A program made the translations under genes and the position numbers. From Chromobacterium amazonense (GTDB taxonomy: Bacteria; Pseudomonadota; Gammaproteobacteria; Burkholderiales; Chromobacteriaceae), in NCBI RefSeq assembly GCF_001855565.1, contig NZ_MKCR01000020.1, forward strand, positions 1 to 34,823: a stretch of DNA of 34,823 nt. Reading direction: 5' to 3'. Shown here in pieces: positions 19,185 through 27,672 of the stretch. Position 1 is the stretch's first letter. Every line of letters begins with the position of its first letter. The notes below the pieces were generated by a model. It ran no database searches. It saw only the letters and a program-made list of their open reading frames with translations, and was not told the DNA's origin.

Positions 19185-20426
19185 GTGTCCAAACGCAGAG
19201 TAGTAGTCACCGGCCTGGGCCATGTGTCCCCGGTCGGCAATGATGTCGCCACCGGTTGGGCCAATTTGCTGGCCGGCAAGAGCGGCATCGCCAAGATCAC
19301 TCGTTTCGACGCCAGCGACATGGCGTGCCAGATCGCCGGCGAAGTCAAGGATTTCGACATCGCCCAGTACATCTCGCCCAAAGAAGCGCGTCGCAACGAC
19401 CTGTTCATCCATTACGGCATCGCCGCTGCCTTCCAGGCCATCGCCGATGCGGGCCTGGATGACATTCCGGGCCTGGACAAGACCCGCGTCGGCGTCAATA
19501 TCGGTTCCGGCATCGGCGGCTTGCCGCTGATCGAGGAAACCGGCGTGGCGCTGATGGAAGGCGGTCCGCGCAAGATCGGTCCGTTCTTCATTCCGGGCTC
19601 GCTGATCAACCTGATCGCCGGCCAGGTGTCCATCCTGAAGGGCTTCCAGGGGCCGTCCTATGGCATCGTGTCCGCCTGCACCACCGGCGCGCACTGCATA
19701 GGCGACGCCGCGCGCCTGATCCAGTACGGCGACGCCGACATCATGGTGGCCGGCGGCGCCGAGGGCGCGATCTCGCGCCTGGGCATCGGCGGCTTCGCCG
19801 CGATGAAGGCGCTGTCCACCCGCAACGACGATCCGGCTGGCGCGTCCCGTCCTTGGGACAAGGGCCGCGACGGTTTCGTGATGGGCGAGGGCGCCGGCGT
19901 GCTGGTGCTGGAAGAGTACGAGCATGCGGTGAAGCGCGGCGCGACGATCTATGCCGAGCTGATCGGCTTCGGCATGAGCTCGGACGCGCATCACATCACC
20001 GCGCCGAATGCCGAGGGCCCGGCCCGTGGCGTGGCCAACGCGCTGCGCGACGCCGGCATCAACGCCGACCAGGTGCAGTACGTCAACGCGCACGGCACGT
20101 CCACGCCGCTGGGCGACGCCAACGAGACCAACGCCATCAAGATGGCGTTCGGCGATCACGCCGGAAAGCTGGTGGTCAATTCCACCAAGTCGATGACCGG
20201 CCACTTGCTGGGCGGCGCCGGCGGCGTGGAGGCGATCTACACCATTCTGGCCATCCACAACCAGATCTCGCCGCCGACCATCAATCTGGTCGAGCAGGAT
20301 CTGGAAGCCGGTTGCGATCTCGATTACGTGGCCAATACGGCGCGTGAAATGAAGATCGACGTGGGTATCTCCAATTCCTTCGGTTTTGGCGGCACCAACG
20401 GCACGCTGGTGTTCAAGCGCGTGTAA
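19185..20426 (+). CDS. fabF: 3-oxoacyl-ACP synthase II (KAS II)
   Basis: This 413-residue elongating condensing enzyme has its catalytic Cys165 in [15 protein letters not shown], and the two His residues lie in [11 protein letters not shown] and [32 protein letters not shown] is the family C-terminus. The frame is open from 19113, but the GTG at 19185 ([11 protein letters not shown]) follows CGGAG at proper distance and gives the usual N-terminus. It is the last gene of the fab operon and is closed by a strong terminator. Confidence 0.96.
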   Translation: MSKRRVVVTGLGHVSPVGNDVATGWANLLAGKSGIAKITRFDASDMACQIAGEVKDFDIAQYISPKEARRNDLFIHYGIAAAFQAIADAGLDDIPGLDKTRVGVNIGSGIGGLPLIEETGVALMEGGPRKIGPFFIPGSLINLIAGQVSILKGFQGPSYGIVSACTTGAHCIGDAARLIQYGDADIMVAGGAEGAISRLGIGGFAAMKALSTRNDDPAGASRPWDKGRDGFVMGEGAGVLVLEEYEHAVKRGATIYAELIGFGMSSDAHHITAPNAEGPARGVANALRDAGINADQVQYVNAHGTSTPLGDANETNAIKMAFGDHAGKLVVNSTKSMTGHLLGGAGGVEAIYTILAIHNQISPPTINLVEQDLEAGCDLDYVANTAREMKIDVGISNSFGFGGTNGTLVFKRV

Positions 20427-20443
20427 AACCGTCGCGCAAGCGA

Positions 20444-20471
20444 TTGACAGACCTAACCGCTGCGCTACACT
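20444..20471 (+). promoter_or_regulatory. Promoter of pabB-pabC, overlapping the fabF terminator
   Basis: TTGACA (20444-20449) and TACACT (20466-20471) are 16 bases apart. The -10 lies in the loop and the spacer in the 5' arm of the fabF terminator hairpin, so the same DNA ends one transcript and starts the next. Confidence 0.6.
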
Positions 20472-20492
20472 CGCAGCGGTTTTTCTTTTTTC
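20455..20492 (+). terminator. Intrinsic terminator after fabF
   Basis: AACCGCTGCG (20455-20464) pairs perfectly with CGCAGCGGTT (20472-20481) around a 7-base loop, followed by a long T-tract. Confidence 0.9.
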
Positions 20493-20563
20493 CGCCGCCG
20501 TGCGCAAGGTTGGCCGGCGGAGGTGGTAAATCAGTGCCGGGCCTTGCCGGCCCAGGACTCCCG

Positions 20564-21856
20564 ATGTTCACGCAGAAACTCGATTTCATTCCCGACTTGT
20601 TGGCGCTGCACGTTTCCGATCGCGAGAATTTCCCGTATTTGATGCAGTCGTCCGGCGACAGCGGCTGGGACTTGCTCCTGATGCAGCGCGAGCGGCGCGT
20701 ATTCCGCAGCGGCGAGGGCCAGGCGTTTCTCGAGCAGATGCGCGCCTTCCAGCCGCGGCCGGTGGCCAATCCGCATGGACTGCCCTTTGTCGGCGGCTGG
20801 TTCGTCTATCTTGCCTACGACCTGTTGTCCGAGTTCGAGCCGCGGGTGCCGGCCGCCTTGCCCGATAGCTTCCCGCTGGCGGTATGGGCGCGCGCGCCGG
20901 CGGCGGTGTTGGTGGACCGCGTCCACTACGAAGCCTGGCTGGTCGGCGAGACGGCGGAGGATTGGCACCAGCTGGAGCGCTTGGTCAGCGCGCGGCCGGC
21001 TTTTGCGCCGGCGGCGGTGGCGCTGTCGGCCTTGGAAGAAGACCCGCCGCAGTGGTACACCGACGCGGTGCTCCGTCTCAAGCGCTACATCTACGAAGGC
21101 GACGTGTTTCAGGTCAACATCTCGCGCGGCTGGCGCGCGGAACTGGCCGACGGCATCGCCGCGCCGGATCTGTACGCCGCGCTGCGCCGGGCCAACCCGG
21201 CGCCGTTCTCGGCTTTGGCGGACTTTGGCGACGCGCAGATCGTCAGTTCGTCGCCGGAGCGCTTGGTGCGGGTGCAGGATGGCTGGGCTGAAACCCGGCC
21301 TATCGCCGGCACCCATCCGCGCTCGCCGGACCCGGCGGAGGACGCCGCGCTGAAACAGCGGCTGATCAGCAGCATCAAGGAGCGCGCCGAGCATGTGATG
21401 CTGATCGATCTGGAGCGCAATGACCTGGGCCGCATCTGCCGGCCGGGCACGGTGGAAGTCAATGAGCTGATGGCGGTGGCCAGCTACGCCTATGTCCACC
21501 ATATCGAATCCAATGTGCGCGGCCGGCTGCGCGACGATGTCGCGCCGGCGGACGTGCTGCGCGCGCTGTTCCCCGGCGGCACCATCACCGGCTGCCCCAA
21601 GGTGCGCACCATGCAGATCATCCGCGAACTGGAAAACGGCGCGCGCCGCGCCTACACCGGCAGCCTGGGTTATCTGAACCGGGACGGCAGCATGGACTTC
21701 AACATCCTGATCCGCACCTTCATGCAGGAAGGCAGCCAGCTGCGCTTCCGCGCCGGCGGCGGCATCGTGGCCGATTCCGACCCCGAGCGCGAGCTGATGG
21801 AAACCCGCCACAAGGCGCGCGGCCTGCTCAGGGCGCTGGGCGTGGAGCAGGCTTGA
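20564..21856 (+). CDS. pabB: Aminodeoxychorismate synthase component I
   Basis: This 430-residue chorismate-binding enzyme works with the glutaminase PabA to turn chorismate into 4-amino-4-deoxychorismate for folate. Conserved segments are YEGDVFQVNISR, SSSPERLVR, VMLIDLERNDLGRIC, GGTITGCPKVRTMQI and RAGGGIVADSDPERE. It has PIAGT (residues 246-250) where E. coli PabB has PIKGT with the nucleophilic lysine. PIAGT is the usual TrpE form, but the direct coupling to pabC favours PabB; a minority PIAGT class of PabB is, as I recall, known. ATG 20564 follows AGGA; the upstream extension is not supported. The stop overlaps the pabC start by one base. Confidence 0.9.
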   Translation: MFTQKLDFIPDLLALHVSDRENFPYLMQSSGDSGWDLLLMQRERRVFRSGEGQAFLEQMRAFQPRPVANPHGLPFVGGWFVYLAYDLLSEFEPRVPAALPDSFPLAVWARAPAAVLVDRVHYEAWLVGETAEDWHQLERLVSARPAFAPAAVALSALEEDPPQWYTDAVLRLKRYIYEGDVFQVNISRGWRAELADGIAAPDLYAALRRANPAPFSALADFGDAQIVSSSPERLVRVQDGWAETRPIAGTHPRSPDPAEDAALKQRLISSIKERAEHVMLIDLERNDLGRICRPGTVEVNELMAVASYAYVHHIESNVRGRLRDDVAPADVLRALFPGGTITGCPKVRTMQIIRELENGARRAYTGSLGYLNRDGSMDFNILIRTFMQEGSQLRFRAGGGIVADSDPERELMETRHKARGLLRALGVEQA

Positions 21857-22668
21857 TGGCCATGCTCATCAACGGCCTGCCGGGCGAAGTGGTCTCCGCC
21901 TTGGACCGCGGCTTCAATTACGGCGACGGCGTGTTCCGCACCCTGCGGCTGCGCGGCGGCCGGCCGTGGATGTGGCGCTGGCAGTACGCGCGGCTGGCCG
22001 ACGACGCGGCGCGGCTGCGGCTGGAGGCACCGGACGAGCAGTTGCTGCTGGACGAGCTGATGGCGCTGGGGCGCGAGCATGAGTCGGCGGTAGCCAAGAT
22101 CGTGTTGACGCGCGGCGCCGGCGCCCGCGGCTACGCGATGTCGGCGGCCCGTGCGCCGACGCGCATCGTGTCGGTTTCGCCATGGCAGGGCTACCCGCAA
22201 GAATATGGCGAGCAGGGCGTGACAGCGCGCTGGTGCGAGCTGCGCCTGTCCATCCAGCCGGCACTGGCCGGCGTCAAGCATCTGAACCGGCTGGAGAATG
22301 TGCTGGCGCGTTCCGAATGGGATGACCCGGCCATTCAGGAAGGGTTGTTGCTGGATCAGGACGGCTGGCTGGTCGAAGGCACCATGAGCAATGTCTACCT
22401 GCTGCGCGGGCGGCAACTGCTGACGCCCCGGCTGGATCGCAATGGCGTGAACGGCGCGGTGCGGGATTGGTTGACGGACAATATTTCTGATTTCGGACTG
22501 GAATTTATAGAAATGCGACTTTCCGCCGCCGATTTGATTGACGCTGACGCGGCCTTTCTCTCCAATAGCCTGATGGGCATCTGGCCGCTGGCCCGCTTGG
22601 GCGAGCGCGTTTGGACGCCTTCCCCTTTGCTGCAAGCATTGCGGCAAGCCTTGTTACAACAAGCCTGA
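21856..22668 (+). CDS. pabC: Aminodeoxychorismate lyase
   Basis: This 270-residue fold-type IV PLP enzyme releases pyruvate from aminodeoxychorismate to give p-aminobenzoate. The PLP lysine is Lys141 in AGVKHLNRLENVLARSEW; other family marks are DRGFNYGDGVFRTLR and EGTMSNVYLLRGRQLLTP. The start ATG 21856 shares its A with the pabB stop (TGATG), and GGAG lies eight bases upstream; ATG 21862 is an alternative. In enterobacteria the gene is followed by yceG-tmk-holB; here an unrelated transporter follows. Confidence 0.94.
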   Translation: MAMLINGLPGEVVSALDRGFNYGDGVFRTLRLRGGRPWMWRWQYARLADDAARLRLEAPDEQLLLDELMALGREHESAVAKIVLTRGAGARGYAMSAARAPTRIVSVSPWQGYPQEYGEQGVTARWCELRLSIQPALAGVKHLNRLENVLARSEWDDPAIQEGLLLDQDGWLVEGTMSNVYLLRGRQLLTPRLDRNGVNGAVRDWLTDNISDFGLEFIEMRLSAADLIDADAAFLSNSLMGIWPLARLGERVWTPSPLLQALRQALLQQA

Positions 22669-22673
22669 AGCCT

Positions 22674-22728
22674 GGCGCCGGAGGGACAAACCGGCGCCGC
22701 GTTCCGCCTGCCGTCTCGGCGGGCTTTC
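22674..22728 (+). terminator. Hairpins after pabC, possible terminator
   Basis: GGCGCCGG (22674-22681) pairs with CCGGCGCC (22691-22698). A second stem, CCGCC (22704-22708) / GGCGG (22718-22722), is followed by GCTTTCCCTT. Neither has a clean T-tract, so termination is uncertain. Confidence 0.4.
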
Positions 22729-22821
22729 CCTTATCGTCTGCCATCCGGCTTGGCCGGAGCGGAGACGTTTTGCCTGCGCGCGGCGGATATGGGCTGATAC
22801 AACGGACAAAGAGGTCGTGTT

Positions 22822-23988
22822 TTGAAATTGATTCTGAAATTGCTGGCCGGCATGGCGCTGGGCATGCTGCTTGGCCTGTACGCCCCGGATCCGGCGCAAT
22901 CCTTGCTGCTGACCTTCAAGGGCCTGTTCGGCCAATTCATCGGCTTCATGATTCCGCTGATCATCGTGTTCTACATCATGCACGGCATCGCGTCGCTGGA
23001 GAGCGGCTCCGGCCGCATGCTGGGCTGGACCGTCGGCCTGGCCTATGGCTCCACCGTGCTGTCCGGCGCGCTGGCCTTCGGCGCCGCCTCTACCGTGTTG
23101 CCGCAGTGGGTGGGCGAGGCGGCCCAGGCGCCGGTAGCGGCCAGCGCCATCGCACCGCTGTTCAAGCTGGAGATCAAGCCCTTGTTCGATGTGATGACGG
23201 CCCTGACCTTGGCCTTTGTCTTCGGACTGGGCATCTCCGCCACCGGCGCGGCGCGACTGCATGAGATGGCGGAGCAGGGCAAGGACATCGTCGAGAAGGT
23301 GTTGGCCCGCGTGCTGGTGCCGCTGCTGCCGGCTTATATCGCCTGCGTCTTCGCCGACATGGCCGCCGCCGGCACCGCCTTCGCCACCTTGCAGACCTTT
23401 GCCGTGGTGCTGCTGCTGGCCATCGGCCTGCACGCCCTGTGGTTGACGCTGCTGTACGGCGTCAGCGGCCTGCTGCTGGGCCGCAATCCGTTCTCGCTGT
23501 TGCGCGCCATGCTGCCGGCCTACTTCACCGCGTTGGGCACCATGTCGTCCGCCGCCACCATTCCGGTGGCGCTGCGCTCGGCCGGCAATATGAAGGTGGC
23601 CTCGCCGGTGGTGAACTTTGTCATGCCCTTGTGCGCCACCATCCACCTGTGCGGGTCCACCATCACCCTGGTCAGCTGCGCCACGGCGGTGATGCTGATG
23701 ACGCCGGGCCTGGCGTTGCCGGGTTGGGACGTCATGCTGCCATTCATCTTGCTGTTGGGGGTGACCATGGTGGCGGCGCCGGGCGCGCCGGGCGGCGGCG
23801 TGATGGCGGCGTTGGGTATCCTGTCCAGCGTGCTGGGCTTCCCCGAGGCCGCGCTGGCGTTGATGATCGCGTTGTATCTGGCGCAGGACAGCTTCGGCAC
23901 CGCCTGCAATGTGGCGGGCGACGGCGTCATCGCGCTGTGGGTGGAGCGGCTGGCGCTGCGCGCCGAACCCGTCATGCAAAACGGTTGA
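22822..23988 (+). CDS. Dicarboxylate/amino acid:cation symporter (DAACS family)
   Basis: This 388-residue inner-membrane carrier of the GltP/DctA/SdcS type couples cation entry to uptake of a dicarboxylate or amino acid. Multiple hydrophobic helices are visible from the first residues. The re-entrant loop 1 serine motif is MSSAATIPV, loop 2 has APGAPGGG, and the substrate/cation helix reads QDSFGTACNVAGDG, keeping the Asp, Thr, Asn and Gly-Asp of the family. The usual NMDGT motif appears modified (IHLCGST), so the coupling ion may differ. The start is TTG at 22822, after GAGG with seven bases spacing; no upstream start is in frame. The substrate is not assignable. Confidence 0.88.
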   Translation: MKLILKLLAGMALGMLLGLYAPDPAQSLLLTFKGLFGQFIGFMIPLIIVFYIMHGIASLESGSGRMLGWTVGLAYGSTVLSGALAFGAASTVLPQWVGEAAQAPVAASAIAPLFKLEIKPLFDVMTALTLAFVFGLGISATGAARLHEMAEQGKDIVEKVLARVLVPLLPAYIACVFADMAAAGTAFATLQTFAVVLLLAIGLHALWLTLLYGVSGLLLGRNPFSLLRAMLPAYFTALGTMSSAATIPVALRSAGNMKVASPVVNFVMPLCATIHLCGSTITLVSCATAVMLMTPGLALPGWDVMLPFILLLGVTMVAAPGAPGGGVMAALGILSSVLGFPEAALALMIALYLAQDSFGTACNVAGDGVIALWVERLALRAEPVMQNG

Positions 23989-24119
23989 AGGTGATTTGCA
24001 AAGCAGAACAAGTGATTTGGTGGAGGCGGCCGCGTTCGGTATATTGCTTGCCATGACCGAGTCGCCAGGCGCAAGCCAGGCATTGAGTTTCGGTTTCTCT
24101 CGTGAATCGTGTTTCTTTC

Positions 24120-24145
24120 GGCCGGGCATGCGCCCGGCCTTTTTC
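24120..24145 (+). terminator. Intrinsic terminator 130 bases after the symporter
   Basis: GGCCGGGC (24120-24127) pairs with GCCCGGCC (24132-24139), with loop ATGC and a T run to 24144. It ends the symporter transcript or a short RNA started near 24052, and it faces the DUF4936 gene. Confidence 0.85.
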
Positions 24146-24149
24146 TTGT

Positions 24150-24410
24150 CTAAAGCGGCTGGAACCATTCCTCATGCGCCGGCATCGCCAAGTGGTGGCG
24201 CTGGCGCGCGGCTTGCCAGGCGCCGCGGAAGGCGTCCCGGTCTCCGATGCCGGCATACACCTCCATCCAGGTCGTTTCATCGTCGCAGCGGCGCAGCAAC
24301 TCGCCCGTCCAGCCGGCGGCGGCCAGTTCGTCCTGCAGCGCGCGCAGTCTTTGCAGCTGCGCCTCGGCATCGGTTTCGACTTTGAAATAGCAATACAGCG
24401 TGACGGTCAT
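24150..24410 (-). CDS. DUF4936 family protein
   Basis: This 86-residue cytoplasmic protein begins TVTLYCYFKVETDAEAQL. It contains WTGELLRRCDDETTWMEVYAGIGD and ends HEEWFQPL, which I recognise as the DUF4936 pattern of betaproteobacteria. Its function is unknown; the ferredoxin-like alternation of strands and helices suggests a small alpha/beta barrel-type dimer (inference). The ATG at 24410 has GGAGA a few bases upstream. A much longer minus-strand frame continues upstream to 25190, but that part is a shadow of tyrA. It is divergent from tyrA with an 81-base gap. Confidence 0.8.
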   Translation of the reverse strand: MTVTLYCYFKVETDAEAQLQRLRALQDELAAAGWTGELLRRCDDETTWMEVYAGIGDRDAFRGAWQAARQRHHLAMPAHEEWFQPL

Positions 24411-24423
24411 GTCGGTCTCCAGA

Positions 24424-24452
24424 CTGGCCTGATCGGGAAAATCGCTTATGAT
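24424..24452 (+). promoter_or_regulatory. Candidate tyrA promoter
   Basis: TATGAT (24447-24452) is a good -10. The -35 at 17-base spacing, CTGGCC (24424-24429), is weak. It lies in the tyrA / DUF4936 divergent gap. Confidence 0.35.
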
Positions 24453-24491
24453 AGACCTTCGCGCCGCGTGGGTGGCGGCAGAACAAGGGGG

Positions 24492-25382
24492 ATGCAGGTG
24501 CAGCAGCAGATAGACACGCTGGTGGTGGCGGGCGTCGGCCTGATCGGCGGCTCGTTCGCGCTGGCGCTCAAGCGCGCCGGCCGGGTGCGCCGGGTCATCG
24601 GCGTGGGCCGCACGCAAGCCAATCTGGAAAACGCGCTGGCGCTGGGTGTGGCCGACGAGGTGACGCAGGATATCGCCAGCGTGGCCCATCGCGCCGACAT
24701 GGTGCTGCTGGCCGCGCCGGTGGGACAGATGGGCGCCTTGATGCGGGCGCTGGCGCCGGGGCTGAGGCCCGGCGCCATCGTCACCGACGGCGGCAGCACC
24801 AAGAGCGATGTGGCGGCGCTGTACCGCGAGCATCTGCCGCAGCATCTGCCCTGGTGCGTGCCGGCGCACCCGATCGCCGGGTCGGACTTGTCCGGCGCCG
24901 CCGCCGCGCAGTACGGCTTGTACGAGAACCGCCGCGTGGTGCTGACGCCGCTGGACGAAACGCGGCCGGAAGCAGTGGACAGGGTGGCGGACCTGTGGCG
25001 CGCCTGCGGCGCCGAAATCCACGCCATGAGCGCGGCCGAGCACGACGCGGTGTTCGCCAGCGTCAGCCACCTGCCGCATCTGCTGGCTTTCGCCTATGTC
25101 GATCAAGTGGCGGCCAAGGCCGACGCCGAACGCTGCTTCGACTTCGCCGCCACCGGCTTCCGCGATTTCACCCGCATCGCCGGCAGCCATCCGGAAATGT
25201 GGACCGACATCAGCCTGGCCAACCGCGACGCCTTGCTGGCCGAGCTGGCGGACTACCGCGCTAGCCTGGAGCGCTTGTCAGCCTTGCTGGAGCAAGGCGA
25301 CGCGGCCAGTCTCAACCAATTGTTCAGCGAAGCGCGTTCCGCGCGCACACGCTGGCATCAGCAGTTTTTGCGCAGGGGTTAG
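24492..25382 (+). CDS. tyrA: Prephenate dehydrogenase (tyrosine biosynthesis)
   Basis: This cytoplasmic NAD(P)-dependent enzyme of about 296 residues oxidatively decarboxylates prephenate (or arogenate). The Rossmann motif is VVAGVGLIGGSFALALKRAG. The family segments VTDGGSTKSDV, VPAHPIAGSDLSGA, SHLPHLLAFAYVD and GFRDFTRIAGSHPEMW are all present. No chorismate mutase domain is fused. Two starts compete: ATG 24492 sits only one base after the AAGGGG run, while GTG 24498 is better spaced. I list the ATG. The stop overlaps the convergent LysR gene by four bases. aroA, a common partner, is not adjacent. Confidence 0.93.
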   Translation: MQVQQQIDTLVVAGVGLIGGSFALALKRAGRVRRVIGVGRTQANLENALALGVADEVTQDIASVAHRADMVLLAAPVGQMGALMRALAPGLRPGAIVTDGGSTKSDVAALYREHLPQHLPWCVPAHPIAGSDLSGAAAAQYGLYENRRVVLTPLDETRPEAVDRVADLWRACGAEIHAMSAAEHDAVFASVSHLPHLLAFAYVDQVAAKADAERCFDFAATGFRDFTRIAGSHPEMWTDISLANRDALLAELADYRASLERLSALLEQGDAASLNQLFSEARSARTRWHQQFLRRG

Positions 25383-26266
25383 TTCTCAGCCTCCACGCCG
25401 CCCAAAAAATTGGCCACCAGCGGCGAATCTTCGTCGCGGCGGACGGCGATGCCCATCGACAGGTAGGCGTCAGCGTCCGACAGCGGCGCATAGCTTACCG
25501 CGGGGATCTGCACGCACTCCAGCGGAGACGGCAGGATGGCGATGCCGACGCCTGCCGCCACCAGCCCGATCTGGGTGATCGCCTCTCCCGCCTCCTGCAC
25601 CACGTTCAATTCCAGACCATTTTGCCGCGCCAGCTGCAGGATCACGTCGCGCAGGCCGGCGCCGGATTCCTGCGGATAGCCGATCAATGGCTCGCGCGCC
25701 AGTTCGGCCAGCGCCACGCTGCCGGCTCGCGCCAGCGGGTGCGCGCGCGGCAGCACGGCCAGCAGGCGGTCGCGGTGCAACTCCCTGACTTGAATCTGCG
25801 CGCTGGGCGCGGGGCCGTTGAAGCGGACGAAACCCAGGTCCAGCTGGCCGCGCTCCAGCGCGTCGAACTGGCCGGCGGTGAACATTTCGCGCAGCGTCAG
25901 CCTGACGTCTGGGTAGGCGGCGCGGTAGTGCTGCAAGCTGTGGTGCAGGATGGGAGTGAGCGGCAGCGAGGAGGTGAAGCCGATGCGCAGCTCGCCGATC
26001 TCGCCATCGGCCGCTCGCCGGGCGGCTGCAACGGCGGCGGCGCTGTCGGCCAGGATCTGCCGCGCGCGGGGAAGAAACTGGCGGCCGGCGGCGGTCAGCT
26101 CCACCTTGCGCTGGTGGCGGCGGAACAAGGCCACGCCCAGTTCCGCCTCCAGCGCCTGGATTTGCTGGCTCAGCGGCGGCTGGCCGATGTGCAGGCGTTC
26201 GGCGGCGCGGGTGAAATGCAGCTCCTCGGCTACCGCCAGGAAATAGCGCAGGTGTCGCAACTCCAT
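25379..26266 (-). CDS. LysR-family transcriptional regulator
   Basis: This 295-residue regulator has an N-terminal winged helix-turn-helix (residues 1-60: MELRHLRYFLAVAEELHFT, AAERLHIGQPPLSQQIQALE, LGVALFRR). A linker helix and a type 2 periplasmic-binding-like effector domain follow from about residue 92 (IGELRIGFTSSLPL, QLDLGFVR, GYPQESGAG, GVGIAILPS). It resembles the BenM/CatM branch in its first 60 residues. It is transcribed away from the MFS gene across an AT-rich 103-base gap, the usual arrangement for a LysR regulator and its target. Its 3' end overlaps tyrA by four bases. Confidence 0.94.
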   Translation of the reverse strand: MELRHLRYFLAVAEELHFTRAAERLHIGQPPLSQQIQALEAELGVALFRRHQRKVELTAAGRQFLPRARQILADSAAAVAAARRAADGEIGELRIGFTSSLPLTPILHHSLQHYRAAYPDVRLTLREMFTAGQFDALERGQLDLGFVRFNGPAPSAQIQVRELHRDRLLAVLPRAHPLARAGSVALAELAREPLIGYPQESGAGLRDVILQLARQNGLELNVVQEAGEAITQIGLVAAGVGIAILPSPLECVQIPAVSYAPLSDADAYLSMGIAVRRDEDSPLVANFLGGVEAEN

Positions 26267-26276
26267 GATTGATATT

Positions 26277-26292
26277 TTATAAGTATTAATAA
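26277..26292. promoter_or_regulatory. Candidate LysR operator in the divergent gap
   Basis: TTAT-N8-ATAA (26277-26292) is a dyad of LysR-box type in an AT-rich stretch right after the LysR start codon. It could serve both divergent promoters. Confidence 0.4.
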
Positions 26293-26369
26293 TGAGTTAA
26301 ATATATATTGGACTGCTGCAATGGCCAAGCCTAAGCTGACGGTGTTGTCCGTTTCATGAGATTGTCGCC

Positions 26370-27626
26370 GTGTCCACCCGCCTTTCCGCTACTGTTTTGT
26401 CCCCATCTGTTGCCGCCGCTGCCGCATCGCCTGTCGGCAAGCTGCACGCTGGCAGCCCGGCGTTTCGCGCCACGTCGCGCGCCATGTTTGTCGGCGGTTT
26501 CTGCACTTTCGCCATGCTGTACTGCACCCAACCCCTGATGCCGGTATTCGCGCACGACTTTGGCTTGACTCCCGCCGCCGCCAGCGGCGTGGTGTCGATG
26601 TCCACCGGCACGCTGGCGCTGAGCCTGATCCCGGCCAGCCTGCTGTCGGATCGTTTCGGCCGCCGCGCCCTGATGAATGGCGCGCTGGCGCTGGGCGCGC
26701 TGCTGACGCTGCTGTCGGTGTTTGTCGGCAGCTTCGGGCAGTTCATCTGGCTGCGCGCGCTGTTCGGCGTGGCGCTGGCAGGTCTGCCAGCGGTGGCGAT
26801 GGCGTATCTGAGCGAGGAGGTGGACAGCAAGTCGCTGGGCCACTCCATGGGGCTGTATATCGCCGGCAACGCGCTGGGCGGCATGTGCGGCCGGTTTCTG
26901 GCATCGGTGCTGGCCGATCATTTCGGCTGGCGCGGCGCGGTGCTGGCTTTGGCCTTGCAGGGCGGAGTGGGCGCCTGGCTGTTCTGGCGCTGGTTGCCCC
27001 CATCGCGCCATTTCCAGCCGCGCGCGCATGATTTCACCCGCATGCGGCGGGAATGGCAGGCCATCGTTGGCGACGGTGGCTTGCCGTGGTTGTTTCTCAC
27101 GGCTTTCCTGCTGATGGGCTGTTTCGTCAGCCTGTACAACTATCTGGGCTTCCGCTTGCTGGCCGCGCCGTTTCACCTGAGCCAGAGCATGCTGGCGCTG
27201 GTGTTCTCGCTGTATGTGGTGGGCATCTGGTCGTCGGCCTGGGTGGGGCGGCTGGCGGACCGGCTGGGCCGCCGCAACGTGTTGTGGCTGATGGTGGCGA
27301 TGATGCTGGCTGGCCTGGCGCTGACCTTGGCCGACACCTTGTGGCTGATGGTGCCCGGCATCGCCTTGTTCACTTTCGGCTTCTTCGCCGGCCATTCGGT
27401 GGCCAGCAGCTGGATAGGCCTGCGGGCCAGGGAGGCCAAGGCCATGGCGGCGGCGCTGTATCTGAGCTGCTATTACCTCGGTTCCAGCGTGTATGGCTCG
27501 CTGTCCGGCCTGATGTGGGGGCGCGGCGGCTGGCATGGCGTGGCCGCGGTGCTGGCTGGCGGTTTGTTGCTGCTGCTGGCCGTGGCCTGGTGGCTGCGGC
27601 GTTTGCAGCCTCTGCCGCAGCGCTGA
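26370..27626 (+). CDS. MFS transporter, YnfM-like efflux permease
   Basis: This 418-residue, 12-helix major facilitator protein lies in the inner membrane. The start of helix 1 (AMFVGGFCTFAMLYCTQPLMP) and LLSDRFGRRALMNGALALGALLT, the conserved loop 2-3 motif, match the YnfM/arabinose-efflux group. A second such motif occurs in the C-terminal half (GRLADRLGRRNVLWLMV). About 35 hydrophilic, low-complexity residues precede the first helix. The only early in-frame start is GTG 26370, with a poor Shine-Dalgarno. It is divergent from a LysR gene, so inducible export of a small molecule is inferred; the substrate is unknown. Confidence 0.9.
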   Translation: MSTRLSATVLSPSVAAAAASPVGKLHAGSPAFRATSRAMFVGGFCTFAMLYCTQPLMPVFAHDFGLTPAAASGVVSMSTGTLALSLIPASLLSDRFGRRALMNGALALGALLTLLSVFVGSFGQFIWLRALFGVALAGLPAVAMAYLSEEVDSKSLGHSMGLYIAGNALGGMCGRFLASVLADHFGWRGAVLALALQGGVGAWLFWRWLPPSRHFQPRAHDFTRMRREWQAIVGDGGLPWLFLTAFLLMGCFVSLYNYLGFRLLAAPFHLSQSMLALVFSLYVVGIWSSAWVGRLADRLGRRNVLWLMVAMMLAGLALTLADTLWLMVPGIALFTFGFFAGHSVASSWIGLRAREAKAMAAALYLSCYYLGSSVYGSLSGLMWGRGGWHGVAAVLAGGLLLLLAVAWWLRRLQPLPQR

Positions 27627-27643
27627 GCGCGTCTCCAGGCTAC

Positions 27644-27672
27644 AGCCCTGCGATTAACCGCGGGGCTTTATT
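27644..27672 (+). terminator. Intrinsic terminator after the MFS gene
   Basis: AGCCCTGCG (27644-27652) pairs with CGCGGGGCT (27659-27667) with one G-T wobble, around loop ATTAAC, followed by TTATTCT. Confidence 0.75.

Noticed and set aside
20564-21856. Assigning this gene as trpE because of its PIAGT motif
   Set aside because: The one-base overlap with pabC, the absence of trpG/trpD neighbours and the length near that of PabB favour pabB; TrpE is usually about 490-520 residues.
22654-24168. 504-codon minus-strand frame across the symporter
   Set aside because: The plus strand has a hydrophobic DAACS transporter; the reverse product is low-complexity His/Gln/Arg.
24411-25190. N-terminal extension of the DUF4936 frame
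   Set aside because: It is antisense to tyrA. The DUF4936 similarity begins at the ATG at 24410, which has its own ribosome-binding site.
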